Assembly: GCA_016211085.1 (NCBI GenBank)
Contig: JACQSY010000029.1
Coordinates: 1 to 51,622 of the forward strand
DNA length: 51,622 nt
Reading direction: 5' to 3'
Source: Acidobacteriota bacterium
Lineage (GTDB): Bacteria > Acidobacteriota > UBA6911 > RPQK01 > JACQSY01
The translations under genes and the position numbers were made by a program. This document shows positions 16,490 to 25,323 of this stretch, piece by piece (the first letter of the stretch is position 1; every line of letters starts with the position of its first letter). The notes under the pieces are model-generated. The model saw only the letters and a program-made list of their open reading frames with translations, made no database searches and was not told the DNA's origin.

Positions 16490-18694
16490 ATGAAACAGCT
16501 TTTATTTATATTGATTTTTGGTTTTTCCAGTTCACTGTTTGCGCAGGTGCCCACCGGGAGCATTAAAGGGAATGTCCAACTGGAAGAAAAACAGCTCATG
16601 CTGCATCACGTTACTGTTTTGATTGTCCAGCTCAGCCGTTCCACGGAAACCGATGAATTGGGCCAGTTCCAGTTTCAAAACATACCCCCAGGCACTTACG
16701 ATCTAGTGGCAAGCACGGCGGGCATAGCTTCCGAACTCCAGACCGTTCAAGTCACCGCGGGAGGAGAGGCAATCGTCAACTTTGCGTTAAAGCTTTCGCC
16801 GATTCGGCAGGAAATCACCGTGACGGCATCCGGAGCTCAGGAGACCGCTTTTGGTTCTTTCCTCAGTGTGAATTCTATGGATTCATTCGAGCTCGCTGAA
16901 GAGGGCGCCACGGCCATAGGAGAAGTTCTGGAAGCACAGCCAGGTGTGGCCAAACGCAGTTTTGGTCCAGGAGCGGCCCGTCCCGTAATCAGGGGCTTTG
17001 ACGGAGACCGCGTGCTGGTCCTGCAGGATGGCGTCAAGACGGGATCACTTGCGTCGCAGTCAGGCGATCATGGCGAACCCATTGATGTCCTTCAGCTGGA
17101 CCGGCTTGAAGTCGTCAAAGGTCCGGCCACGCTGCTTTACGGCAGCAATGCCATTGGCGGTGTGGTCAACGCCGTGTCTGGACATCACCAGATGAAAGAG
17201 CAGGCACAGGACGGGACCCGAGGCTACCTTACCGGAATAGGTGGCGTTGCCAACCGATACGGCGGCGGCGGAGCCGGAATTGAATATGCGAAAAACCGCT
17301 GGCTTTTTTGGGCAAGCGGCGGGAACCAGAGCACAGGCGACTACCACACTCCAGCGGGCAAAGTGCTGAATTCAGAAACCCGCATCACCACCGGCCTGGC
17401 AGGGTTCGGCTGGTTTGGAAATCGCAGCTTTTTAAGCTTCGGCTATGACTATAACGATGGCCGTTATGGCATTCCCAGCGGCGAGGGCGATGAAGAGCAT
17501 GAGAAACCAGACCACCTGCATCATGAAGCCGACATCGATTACTTTCGGCGCAATCTGCGAGTGTCAGGTGGCATTCAACACATGCGGTCGTTTCTTGAAG
17601 GCGCTCGCTTCACGTTCAACTACAGCAACTGGAATCACAAGGAGCTGGAGATCGCTGAGGAAACTGAGGAAGTCGGCACTTTTTTTCAAAACAAACAATA
17701 CACCTGGAACGCCTACTTTGATCAACGGCGCTATGGAAAGTTGAGTGGGACCTTGGGATTTTCGGGCATGCAGCGCGATTATTTTGTGCAGGGCGAAGAA
17801 GCGCTGACTCCACCCGCGAAGCAAAATGTCTTGGCATTCTTTGCGCTCGAGGAACTTGATTTCGAACATCTCAAGGTACAGTTCGGCGCTCGTTTGGAGA
17901 GCACCAGATATCACCCGTTGAATCTCCATAAGAGATCTTTTACGGGCGCCTCAGGTTCTTTAGGCGCGCATGTCCCTCTCTGGCCCGGCGGTGCACTAGT
18001 GGCCAACTTTACCCATTCCTACCGCGCGCCGGCTCTCGAGGAACTTTATAACCGCGGTCCTCACCTGGGAAACCTCACGTTTGAGATTGGAAACCCTGAG
18101 TTAAAGCGCGAACGAAGTGACGGCGTGGATTTGTCGCTGCGTCATCTGGGCCAAGAACTTCAATGGGAAAGTAACTTTTACTATTACGATCTTGGCAATT
18201 TTGTTTATCTTGCTCCCACGGGAGAGCGAATAGATGAGCTCACCGAGGCGATCTATGCGCAGGCCGGTGCGCGATTCGTGGGCACAGAAGTGACGGCCGA
18301 CTTTTCGCTGCATCCCAATCTGTGGCTGAATGCGGGTCTGGACTACGTCCACGCTGAGCTTCGCGGCTCAAGTACTCCCTTGCCGCGGATTCCTCCTTTA
18401 CGCGGCCGCTTTGGCTTTCATATCCGGTACCGAGAGCTGAGCATCAAACCGGAAATGATCCTTGTGAATGAGCAAGAGCGAATCTTCCGGACGGAGACAC
18501 GAACCGCTGGCTATTCAGTGGCCAACCTGGCCGTCAGCTACACGTTGCCGTTGACGCATTTTTCACATCATTTTGCTGTGAACGCATTCAATCTTGGCAA
18601 TCGTCTTTACCGCAATCATGTTTCCTTCATCAAAGATCTGGTTCCCGAAATTGGACGCGGTATCCGGTTTACTTATTCAGTGAAGTTTTTTTGA
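16490..18694 (+). CDS. TonB-dependent outer-membrane receptor, ZnuD-like
   Basis: 734 residues: signal peptide (cleavage after LFA, about residue 19), carboxypeptidase-regulatory-like beta-sandwich (about 22-95), plug domain (about 110-230: RPVIRGFDGDRVLVLQDG, VEVVKGPATLLYGSNAIGGVVN) and a 22-strand barrel to the C-terminal Phe. The plug segment GSLASQSGDHGEPID and an acidic/His-rich extracellular stretch (EEHEKPDHLHHEADID, around residue 335) resemble ZnuD, the zinc/haem receptor of Neisseria and Acinetobacter. Zinc uptake is therefore the best guess; I see no clear Zur operator upstream. Barrel receptors with this N-terminal domain are common in Acidobacteriota and Bacteroidota. Confidence 0.88.
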   Translation: MKQLLFILIFGFSSSLFAQVPTGSIKGNVQLEEKQLMLHHVTVLIVQLSRSTETDELGQFQFQNIPPGTYDLVASTAGIASELQTVQVTAGGEAIVNFALKLSPIRQEITVTASGAQETAFGSFLSVNSMDSFELAEEGATAIGEVLEAQPGVAKRSFGPGAARPVIRGFDGDRVLVLQDGVKTGSLASQSGDHGEPIDVLQLDRLEVVKGPATLLYGSNAIGGVVNAVSGHHQMKEQAQDGTRGYLTGIGGVANRYGGGGAGIEYAKNRWLFWASGGNQSTGDYHTPAGKVLNSETRITTGLAGFGWFGNRSFLSFGYDYNDGRYGIPSGEGDEEHEKPDHLHHEADIDYFRRNLRVSGGIQHMRSFLEGARFTFNYSNWNHKELEIAEETEEVGTFFQNKQYTWNAYFDQRRYGKLSGTLGFSGMQRDYFVQGEEALTPPAKQNVLAFFALEELDFEHLKVQFGARLESTRYHPLNLHKRSFTGASGSLGAHVPLWPGGALVANFTHSYRAPALEELYNRGPHLGNLTFEIGNPELKRERSDGVDLSLRHLGQELQWESNFYYYDLGNFVYLAPTGERIDELTEAIYAQAGARFVGTEVTADFSLHPNLWLNAGLDYVHAELRGSSTPLPRIPPLRGRFGFHIRYRELSIKPEMILVNEQERIFRTETRTAGYSVANLAVSYTLPLTHFSHHFAVNAFNLGNRLYRNHVSFIKDLVPEIGRGIRFTYSVKFF

Positions 18695-18734
18695 TCGCGT
18701 GGGCGTCCTCGGAGTGCACACCCAAAGTCAATCC

Positions 18735-18809
18735 GAAGCGCGAGGGGAACGGCAGTGAGCGCTCCTCGATGAGCGCACTGGGAGCGCTCCGTGACCGTCG
18801 CGCCTCTGA
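18735..18809 (+). repeat. Palindromic repeat element, copy 5 (degenerate)
   Basis: GAAGCGCGAGGGG ... GGAGCGCTCC ... CGCGCCTCTGA; the left end has decayed, the right end is consensus. It lies between the convergent receptor and dehydrogenase genes. Confidence 0.65.
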
Positions 18810-18819
18810 TTCGGATGCG

Positions 18820-19725
18820 TCACGGCTCTAATGGCAGACGGCATAATCGTGCAAGGGTGCGCGCCAGTGCCTGCGTCCCCATGAACCCTTCCCCATGGGC
18901 TTGTGCTGAAGAAAAAAGCTGGTGAACCAGCGCCACGCCCGGCAAGGACGCCTGGACCTCCCGGGCTGTCTCGAGAACAATTCGAAGATCCTTCTGGACC
19001 AAGTCAATCGTAAAGCCGGGAGCATTATCCCCGGCAATGATGCGGGGTCCAAGGTTGCTGAGTTGCCAGCTTGCAGCCGCTCCCTCCTTGACCGCACTGA
19101 TGATGCTGAGCGCGTCCAGGCCGTTTTTTTTTGCAAATGCAATGGACTCGCACACGCCGAGCAGCGTGGCCACCACCAGGATTTGATTGCAGAGCTTGGT
19201 CAGCTGCCCGCTTCCACTCTTCCCGCAATAGGTGATGGACTTTCCGAGCACTCTAAAGATGGGCAGGCCGCGCTCAAATGCTGCTGGGTCCCCTCCCACC
19301 ATGATTGCCAAGGTGGCATTCTTAGCCCCCACGTCTCCTCCGGAGACAGGAGCGTCCAGCAGGAAAGCTCCTTTTCCGCGCAGCCTGCTTTCAATATACC
19401 TTTCCATGCGCGGTGAAATGGTGCTCATGTCGACGACCAAGGAGTCAGGAGATATTCCGTGAATAACGCCTTCCGGGCCAAGAATCACTTCCTCGACATC
19501 AGGAGAATCCGACACCATGGTAATCACAACGTCGCTGTGCTCTGCCAACTCCCGTGGCGCGCGGGCTATCTTCGCACCCCGTGAATACAGAGGCTCGGCT
19601 TTGGCGCGAGTACGGTTGTAAACCGTCAGCGGATAGCCTGCCGCCAAGAGGCGTCCCGCCATTGGCGCTCCCATAATTCCCAGCCCTATGAAACCGATTT
19701 TCGGAAGCTCCTGCTCATCACTCAT
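18820..19725 (-). CDS. Beta-hydroxyacid dehydrogenase (GarR / 3-hydroxyisobutyrate dehydrogenase family)
   Basis: 301 residues. N-terminal Rossmann motif GFIGLGIMGAPMA, substrate loop DAPVSGGDVGAKNATL, catalytic lysine in the GQLTKLCNQ segment (about 170-180) and the C-terminal all-alpha domain with the LVQKDLRIVLE helix are all present. These enzymes oxidise or reduce C3-C4 hydroxyacids with NAD(P); tartronate semialdehyde reductase and 3-hydroxyisobutyrate dehydrogenase cannot be separated here. AGGAGG about 9 nt before the ATG. Transcribed alone. Confidence 0.9.
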   Translation of the reverse strand: MSDEQELPKIGFIGLGIMGAPMAGRLLAAGYPLTVYNRTRAKAEPLYSRGAKIARAPRELAEHSDVVITMVSDSPDVEEVILGPEGVIHGISPDSLVVDMSTISPRMERYIESRLRGKGAFLLDAPVSGGDVGAKNATLAIMVGGDPAAFERGLPIFRVLGKSITYCGKSGSGQLTKLCNQILVVATLLGVCESIAFAKKNGLDALSIISAVKEGAAASWQLSNLGPRIIAGDNAPGFTIDLVQKDLRIVLETAREVQASLPGVALVHQLFSSAQAHGEGFMGTQALARTLARLCRLPLEP

Positions 19726-19931
19726 GTGTCCACCCTCCTCTTCATTCTTGGCCGCGTCTCTCCGTGAAACTCGCTCCGTCTCACTCTCGCAGGTAAGAGG
19801 AGCGCAGATTTCTGGTTATTTGCTCGATTTAACGCCCCTATAGCGACAAATCTCCCACTGCTTTAAAATTGAATCAAACTGCTCGGCCGCCCGAGCATGA
19901 TCGGCCAGGGTACTGCCGGAAAGAGGAGTCT

Positions 19932-21647
19932 ATGAACCGTCGATTCAAGTTGCTGATCTTTGTCATTTTCGCCTTCGTAGTTATCGCGCTTCTGCTTAGC
20001 TGGTTGAGCTACGCTTTTTTTGGCAGACCTAAGGAAATCCATGAAGGGAGCGTGGTGGAGATCGCCTTGCGCGAAACCATGCGCGAACTCCCTCCTGAAA
20101 GCCCTGTAGCCCAAATGCTGGATCCCTCCCCGAACCTCTGGGACCTGAGACGTATCTTTCAAATGGCCGCACAAGACAAACGTGTCAAAGCCGTCTACTT
20201 GGAAATCCCTGCCCTCGTGATCAGTTGGGGACAGACCGAAGAGCTTCGGGATTTAATGGCGGAGTTCCGCAAATCAAAAAAGCCGGTGCATGCCATGCTT
20301 GTTTCGGATATCCCAGGTGAGCTGGAAATATATTTGGCATCCGCAGCTGACTCAATCACGATGAATCCCGACTCGGGCCTTCTCGTCAACGGGCTTCTCG
20401 CGGAAGTGACATTTTACAAGAAGACTCTTGAGAAGCTTTACGTTCAGCCGGAGTTTATTCAAATGAAAGAGTACAAGAGCGCCGAAACTTACAGTCGTGA
20501 AAGCATGACTCCGGAAATTCGCAGTATGTATGAATCTTTGCTCAAGGACGTTCAAGGCCGCTTTGTTGCGAGCGTCTCCCGGGAAAGGAAGATCGCCCCG
20601 GATCGTTTGCTGCAATTGATGGCGAAGGGCACGGCCACGGCTTCAGTCGCGCTTAAAGAGAACCTGGTGGACCGACTGGGCTATAAGGACGAGATTGAGC
20701 AGAAATTGAGTCATCGCACCAAGAACGGCGAGAGCAAGTACTTAGGTATCCCTGCCCAGGATTATCTGGAATCTGCTCAGCGAAGCTTCAAAACAAGGTC
20801 TGAATACAAAGTGGCGGTGGTAGGCGGTGTTGGGACGATCATTGCAGGCGAAACCGAGCCATTGTTTGGCACTCTGGGGGGTGTCCGCACCGCCACTCAG
20901 CTGCGTCAACTGCGCGAAGACAAGGAGATTAAGGGGGTGATTTTACGGGTTGACAGTCCCGGCGGCTCCGCAGTCGCTTCCGACATGATCTGGCGGGAAG
21001 TCGATCTTCTGGAAAAAGCCGGTAAACCGGTGATTGTGTCGATGTCGGGCGTTGCCGGCTCCGGCGGGTATTACATATCGATGGCCGCACGCCGCATCGT
21101 TTCGCAACCTTCCACTATTACCGGGTCCATTGGAGTCATTTTTGGCAAGTTCAATATCCGCGGTTTTTACGAATGGCTGGGCATGAGCATTGATGAGGTT
21201 AAACTGATGCCCAATGCCGACATTTTCTCAGCTTTTAATTCGCTCGACGAAGATCAACAGGCTCAGATTAAGTCGTGGATGGAAGTAATTTACGATAACT
21301 TCGTTCGCAAGGCCGCGGTCGGCAGAAAAACCAGCTACGCGACACTCGAACCCAAGGCCCACGGAAAGATTTACACCGGAGCACAGGCCAAGGAGCTGGG
21401 CTTGGTCGACCTGATCGGGGGCATGCAGACTGCCGTCGGCGAAATGAAAAAGTTCCTGAAAGTGCCTGCCGACAAAGAACTGGAATTGATTATTTATCCG
21501 CGACCCAAGAACTTGCTGCAAATCCTTTTGGAAGGCAACCTGATTTTCTCTCAGCCCATTAATCTTACGGGATGGCTCAAAGAGCAGATGGGGGTGCTCT
21601 CCAGACCCGCCCCATGGCTGCTCACCCCCTTGTTCCGGATTTACTGA
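19932..21647 (+). CDS. sppA: Signal peptide peptidase SppA, 67K type
   Basis: 571 residues, double-length bacterial SppA with two ClpP-like domains. An N-terminal membrane anchor (about 7-30) places the protease on the periplasmic side of the inner membrane. The lysine general base is K182 (MKEYKSAE), the nucleophile Ser377 (GVAGSGGYY), and VDSPGGSA marks the second domain core. SppA degrades released signal peptides. ATG 19932 is chosen for the AGAGGAG ribosome-binding site; an upstream in-frame start at 19869 would add a non-hydrophobic 21-residue tail. Confidence 0.93.
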   Translation: MNRRFKLLIFVIFAFVVIALLLSWLSYAFFGRPKEIHEGSVVEIALRETMRELPPESPVAQMLDPSPNLWDLRRIFQMAAQDKRVKAVYLEIPALVISWGQTEELRDLMAEFRKSKKPVHAMLVSDIPGELEIYLASAADSITMNPDSGLLVNGLLAEVTFYKKTLEKLYVQPEFIQMKEYKSAETYSRESMTPEIRSMYESLLKDVQGRFVASVSRERKIAPDRLLQLMAKGTATASVALKENLVDRLGYKDEIEQKLSHRTKNGESKYLGIPAQDYLESAQRSFKTRSEYKVAVVGGVGTIIAGETEPLFGTLGGVRTATQLRQLREDKEIKGVILRVDSPGGSAVASDMIWREVDLLEKAGKPVIVSMSGVAGSGGYYISMAARRIVSQPSTITGSIGVIFGKFNIRGFYEWLGMSIDEVKLMPNADIFSAFNSLDEDQQAQIKSWMEVIYDNFVRKAAVGRKTSYATLEPKAHGKIYTGAQAKELGLVDLIGGMQTAVGEMKKFLKVPADKELELIIYPRPKNLLQILLEGNLIFSQPINLTGWLKEQMGVLSRPAPWLLTPLFRIY

Positions 21648-21728
21648 CGTTTACATGCGCCAAAGCTCAAGCGTGCACCGCTGAGGCGGATTTGTCTTAA
21701 GTTGTTGCTATTGCTTTCTTTACCTGGC

Positions 21729-21757
21729 TTGCAGCCGTTTCCCAACGATCTTATATG
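21729..21757 (+). promoter_or_regulatory. Sigma-70-like promoter of hsp20
   Basis: TTGCAG (21729-21734), 17-bp spacer, TATATG (21752-21757), 31 bp before the ATG. No sigma-32-type box or CIRCE repeat seen. Confidence 0.5.
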
Positions 21758-21788
21758 TTAATGTGGAAAATAAAAGGAGGTGAACAAG

Positions 21789-22343
21789 ATGGTTAAGCTC
21801 ATGGAACGCGAAGAAGAGAAAATGGAAAAAAAAGAAGAGAAGCTCCCAGCACGTCGGAGCAAGTCTGTGGCTGCTCCATTCTTTGAAAGTCCCTTTCTTT
21901 TCATGAGGAAGTTTTCAGAAGAAATGGATCGCCTCTTCGATAGCTTTTTCGACAATTTCGGGATGGGTCGCAGCTGGCTGCAACCGCGCCCATGGTCGCG
22001 CGAACTGGAAGGAGGCGTCTGGTATCCTCCGGTAGAAGCTTTTGAGCGGGACAACAAGCTGGTGGTTCGATGCGAACTACCGGGTCTCAAGAAGGACGAC
22101 ATTAATGTTGAGGTTCGTGAGGACAGCCTGGTGATTTCAGGCGAACGGAAAGAAGAACGTCACGAAGAACGCGAAGGGTTTTACCGAAGTGAGCGAAGCT
22201 ATGGCAGCTTTCATCGAGCCGTCCCACTTCCGCGAGGCACCAAGTCAGACCAGGCGAAAGCTTCTTTCAAGGACGGCGTTCTCGAGATTAGCATCCCGAC
22301 AGAACAGCCGATGAGCGGCCGGCGAATTGCCATACAAAGCTAG
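21789..22343 (+). CDS. Small heat-shock protein, Hsp20/alpha-crystallin
   Basis: 184 residues: charged N-terminal arm, a PFxFMRKFSEEMDRLFDSFF amphipathic segment (around residues 35-55), alpha-crystallin domain (about 80-175) with VRCELPGLKKDDINVEV, LVISGERKEE and the A-SFKDGVLEISIP signature, and a short C-terminal tail. Holdase chaperone of the cytosol. GGAGGTGA lies 5-6 nt before ATG 21789. Confidence 0.93.
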   Translation: MVKLMEREEEKMEKKEEKLPARRSKSVAAPFFESPFLFMRKFSEEMDRLFDSFFDNFGMGRSWLQPRPWSRELEGGVWYPPVEAFERDNKLVVRCELPGLKKDDINVEVREDSLVISGERKEERHEEREGFYRSERSYGSFHRAVPLPRGTKSDQAKASFKDGVLEISIPTEQPMSGRRIAIQS

Positions 22344-22650
22344 GCGAAATCTTGTTGCAGATCGACGTCCCTGATTTCAGGAAGCGACGATGAAGGCGAT
22401 GCAGAAGCAGGCGTGGAGGAGCAACAGAGAAAACGGGGCCGTTCGCCGTACCCCTCTCGGGGCCGGTGAAGTTGTTGCGCATCGGGCTCTTCCTCGCTTC
22501 GCGATTTGCGCGCTAGCCAGTCAGCAGTCAAACCTCGGCAGCAATCGACGCGCGCTTTCAGAGACTGTACGAGCGCCGCTTCTGGGGCGGTCGACGGATC
22601 GCCCGCCCCTAAAAGCGGCTACCTGTTGCATCCTCAGGGTGTCGCTCTAA
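22344..22650. other. Gene-free stretch, GC-rich repeats only
   Basis: Between the convergent hsp20 and YjbQ genes. Holds a GCCGCTTCTGGGGCGG / CGCCCGCCCCTAAAAGCGGC inverted arrangement near 22578-22618 resembling the hairpins at 9.2-9.5 kb. No gene seen. Confidence 0.4.
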
Positions 22651-23076
22651 CTACCTGGGGATTCCCGTAACTTGAATTGCGACTTCGCGATCACGCGAGC
22701 GATTATCAAAATCAATCAGGACGATTTGCTGCCAGGTTCCGAGACGCATTCTTCCCTGGTAGACGGGAATGGTCAGAGAGGGCTTGAGCAAAGACGCACG
22801 GAGGTGCGAAAACCCGTTCCCATCGTGCCAAGTTTTCTCATGATGATAGTCGCGTGTGGCTGGAATGATCCGATTGAAGAACTCTTCCAGATCTTTCACG
22901 AGACCCGGCTCATACTCAACCGTTGTAATACCGGCAGTAGACCCCATTACAAAAACCAGGACTGAACCTGAATAGATCCCCGATTGCTCGAGCCTTTCTG
23001 ACACCGGCACGGTGATATCGACCACATCACAGTACCCTTTGGTGCGAACTTGTAGAACGAAATCTCTGGTGATCAT
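22651..23076 (-). CDS. YjbQ/UPF0047 family protein
   Basis: 141 residues from ATG 23076. The near-diagnostic run HEKTWHDGNG-FSHLRASLL, then GRMRLGTWQQIVLIDFDNR, and the SAGITTVEYEPGL-like start identify the family, some members of which have been reported to act as secondary thiamine-phosphate synthases. A longer frame upstream to 23283 is rejected because it overlaps the B2-like gene and is low-complexity. It lies 8 bp downstream of the lasso B2-like gene on the same strand, so it may be co-transcribed by chance; no RiPP role is implied. Confidence 0.85.
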   Translation of the reverse strand: MITRDFVLQVRTKGYCDVVDITVPVSERLEQSGIYSGSVLVFVMGSTAGITTVEYEPGLVKDLEEFFNRIIPATRDYHHEKTWHDGNGFSHLRASLLKPSLTIPVYQGRMRLGTWQQIVLIDFDNRSRDREVAIQVTGIPR

Positions 23077-23084
23077 GCTTGAAG

Positions 23085-23534
23085 TTAACCTTCGGCTACC
23101 GGCAGCGACTCCAGGGTGCTGAAACATTCGTGAGCACCGGCCGGCGCCAGACATACCCCGTCGTGTTCGACCCAGGCATGGGCCTGAAGGCCCTCGGCCC
23201 CCTTCGTGACCCCCAACCTCACCCGGCTCGAAATGCCCTGCTTTTGAAGGAGCCGGTAAACGACTACCGACTCGGAAAGACAAGTGATCTGAAAGGGGAG
23301 ACGGTACTTGGCTGCTCGCACCAATGCTGCAATCCTTTGCGCTCGTGGCAAGTTACGGCTTCCCTGTGCTTTCTTCAAAACTGTTATGGACTCCTGCAAG
23401 GGCTTACGCCAGATTTCCTTCCGGAACTGAAAAACAACCGACACCAGGGGAAGCAGAAAAAAAGCGCGAAGCACAATGAGCTTTTCTCCGCGGCTCAGTT
23501 TCAGAAAATGAAGCGCATCATAGACCGGCTGCAT
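23085..23534 (-). CDS. Lasso-peptide B2-like leader peptidase (transglutaminase-like)
   Basis: 149 residues, standard size for a stand-alone lasso B2 protein. Catalytic Cys85 in PFQITCLSES (B2 pattern CLxxS), a hydrophobic helix, LGVTKG, then His119 in AHAWVEHDG. B2 proteins are cysteine proteases that remove the leader of lasso precursors once it is presented by the RRE protein B1. The precursor is 5 kb away and the PqqD-like protein 11 kb away, both on the same strand, so assignment to that cluster is an inference. Divergent from the MauE/MauD operon, with a 90-bp shared intergenic region. Confidence 0.8.
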   Translation of the reverse strand: MQPVYDALHFLKLSRGEKLIVLRAFFLLPLVSVVFQFRKEIWRKPLQESITVLKKAQGSRNLPRAQRIAALVRAAKYRLPFQITCLSESVVVYRLLQKQGISSRVRLGVTKGAEGLQAHAWVEHDGVCLAPAGAHECFSTLESLPVAEG

Positions 23535-23568
23535 TAGTGGGTTTTGTGAAAGCAGATCAACCGCTAGA

Positions 23569-23597
23569 TTGACCTCCAGGCCGCAGATTACTATAAT
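23569..23597 (+). promoter_or_regulatory. Near-consensus sigma-70 promoter of the MauE/MauD/Cys-rich operon
   Basis: TTGACC (23569-23574), exactly 17 bp, TATAAT (23592-23597). Transcription would start about 20 nt before the ATG at 23625. Confidence 0.8.
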
Positions 23598-23624
23598 TTT
23601 GAGCCTTCACGCACCGCTATTTTA

Positions 23625-24233
23625 ATGAACAACGCTTTCATGCTTCTACTCCTCTATCTTCGGCTCACCATCGGGCTCATCTTTTTGGCAGCGGGCCTTA
23701 CCAAGGTGCGCAACCCGCGTCCTTTTCAACAGGCCATTCGCAATTTTCGAATCTTACCTTCGAAGGCTGCTCAACAAATGGCTCCCTTGATTGTTGCGGC
23801 GGAAGTGGGGGGAGGTATCCTGCTTGTTCTGGGAATTGCGAGCTGGTTGGGCGCCGCTTTACTGGGTCTTCTTACTGTAGGCTTTATCTATGGTCTGGTG
23901 GCCAACATCCTCAAGGGCCGGCGCGATCTGGATTGCCGCTGCTTCGGCCGTTCCAGCGGGGGTATCGGCTGGGCACACGTGGCTCAGGATGCAGTCCTGT
24001 TGGTCGGAACTGTATTGATCATTGTGCTCGAAAACAAATCCCCTCAGGCATTTCAATGGTCAGTGAGCTTGGATCTTGCTGAAGGTCTAGCCTCCAGAAC
24101 CGCACTGTTCACCCACCTGCTGGCCCTATATACCGCCGCCGCTTTTCTTATATTTCAAGAGGTTTTTTGGATGCGGAGGGAACTTCAGGAGCGTTTTAAC
24201 CGACGGCCCGTAGTAGCAAGGCAGGAATCATAA
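23625..24233 (+). CDS. MauE-like (DoxX-related) membrane protein
   Basis: 202 residues with five hydrophobic segments; typical MauE features are the LRLTIGLIFLAAGLTKVRNP opening and a DLDCRCFG loop with a Cys pair (about 104-106). MauE works with MauD in methylamine dehydrogenase maturation, supporting disulfide formation in the Cys-rich small subunit. Here no methylamine dehydrogenase is present; instead two small Cys-rich exported proteins follow. Stop overlaps the next start by one base (TAATG), so the pair is translationally coupled. Confidence 0.85.
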   Translation: MNNAFMLLLLYLRLTIGLIFLAAGLTKVRNPRPFQQAIRNFRILPSKAAQQMAPLIVAAEVGGGILLVLGIASWLGAALLGLLTVGFIYGLVANILKGRRDLDCRCFGRSSGGIGWAHVAQDAVLLVGTVLIIVLENKSPQAFQWSVSLDLAEGLASRTALFTHLLALYTAAAFLIFQEVFWMRRELQERFNRRPVVARQES

Positions 24234-24772
24234 TGGACTTCTTGTTTTACTCAAATATTGCCCTCTGGGTAGCTTTCGTGCTTCAGGCGCTTTTTATTCT
24301 GGCTTTGTTCCGCTACATCGGTTATCTCCTGGAACGCGTTCCTCCTGAGGGGCTTCCACTGGGTCAGAAGCCTCCGCGGCGCGAGGTTGAGGACCTGGAT
24401 GGCGCAAAACATATCCTCGGGGAGCCGTCCCCAAGGCCCAGGGTGTTGATATTCACCGCTCCTGGATGTCCCTGGTGTGAGAAGCTGGCTCCTGAAATAG
24501 CACCCTTTGCCCAATCGGTTGCGCCTACTTACGATGTTTTCGTTATTGTAATGGCCAACCAAAAGCCCGAGGATGCGCGGAAATATATCGCCCGCATCGC
24601 ACAAAATGGCGTGGTGAAAGGAGTCGTAGCTCCTCACCTGATGGAGCCCTACAAAATCGTGGGAACGCCGTACGCTATTGTGCTGGACGAAGAGGGCCTG
24701 GTTCGTTCCAAAGGCGTTACAAACACGTTGACAGACCTCCAAACGCTGATTATACTAACCTCTTCTCGCTAA
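24233..24772 (+). CDS. MauD-like membrane-anchored thioredoxin (CPWC)
   Basis: 179 residues: one N-terminal membrane anchor (about 8-30), then a thioredoxin fold with active site GCPWCEKL (about 80-87) and cis-Pro in VGTPYAIV. Like MauD/TlpA it should face the periplasm and act on disulfides. Second gene of the operon driven by the promoter at 23569; 24 bp before the first Cys-rich gene. The pairing with a MauE partner and dedicated Cys-rich substrates suggests an oxidative-folding or isomerase role. Confidence 0.85.
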   Translation: MDFLFYSNIALWVAFVLQALFILALFRYIGYLLERVPPEGLPLGQKPPRREVEDLDGAKHILGEPSPRPRVLIFTAPGCPWCEKLAPEIAPFAQSVAPTYDVFVIVMANQKPEDARKYIARIAQNGVVKGVVAPHLMEPYKIVGTPYAIVLDEEGLVRSKGVTNTLTDLQTLIILTSSR

Positions 24773-24796
24773 ATTGGGGCTAAAGGGGGAAATTCA

Positions 24797-25108
24797 ATGG
24801 GCAAATTAATTTCCAAAGTCGTAGAAGAAACCTCGCGTCGTTCTTTCCTGCAAAGGATTGGCAGAATCGGCCTGGGCATGGGTGCAGTTCTCGGCGGCGT
24901 TCTTTTGCCTCTACATGGGCAGCAAACCTGTACTGCAAGCGGTTACTGCGCCTCCAATAGGGGCGCGCCGACGTGCCGGTCCAGGGCTTGCAACGAAGTT
25001 TGCCCTGGTGGTGGACCGGCTGGAACCGTGAGCACGTGTTGTTGCACGCGCTTCCTTGATCAGGGTCCCTTAGGGCCGCGCTACCAGTGCAATTGCGTTC
25101 AGGTATAG
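24797..25108 (+). CDS. Tat-exported Cys-rich small protein, paralogue 1
   Basis: 103 residues. Twin-arginine signal with SRRSFLQR at 13-20 and hydrophobic core to about residue 38, cleavage likely after LHGQ. The ~61-residue mature part has 10 cysteines (TCTASGYC ... VCPGGGPAG ... STCCCT ... QCNC), no tryptophan, and ends in VQV. Export by Tat implies folding or cofactor insertion before export, while the MauD/MauE pair upstream would act on its disulfides outside. The tryptophans needed for a TTQ cofactor are absent, so it is not a MauA enzyme subunit. Strong AAGGGGG ribosome-binding site. Confidence 0.85.
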   Translation: MGKLISKVVEETSRRSFLQRIGRIGLGMGAVLGGVLLPLHGQQTCTASGYCASNRGAPTCRSRACNEVCPGGGPAGTVSTCCCTRFLDQGPLGPRYQCNCVQV

Positions 25109-25187
25109 CCGAACGGGTTCAGCTTGATCCCTAAGAGATTCCTTGAGTGATTTTCCGCCCGGGGGGTAGGCGGGTGTGCGTTCAGAT

Positions 25188-25213
25188 AAGGGCATTTGTG
25201 CGGTGGGCCCTTT
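25188..25213 (+). terminator. Possible weak terminator between the Cys-rich genes
   Basis: AAGGGC (25188-25193) pairs with GCCCTT (25207-25212), followed only by TTTGTTT-like text. A TTGACA hexamer at 25265-25270 may then start a separate transcript for the second gene; its -10 is poor. Confidence 0.35.
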
Positions 25214-25323
25214 GTTTCCAAGATTCGAAAATCTGACAAACGTCACAAAACATCACAAAACCTCTTGACACCCCGCTCAGGCCCTGAATAAGCTATTAGT
25301 GAGACCGAGGAGGGGGAAATTCA

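Noticed and set aside
23077..23283. N-terminal extension of the YjbQ gene
   Set aside because: Low-complexity Gly/Arg/Pro text antisense to nothing useful and overlapping the B2-like gene; the family starts at the ATG at 23076.
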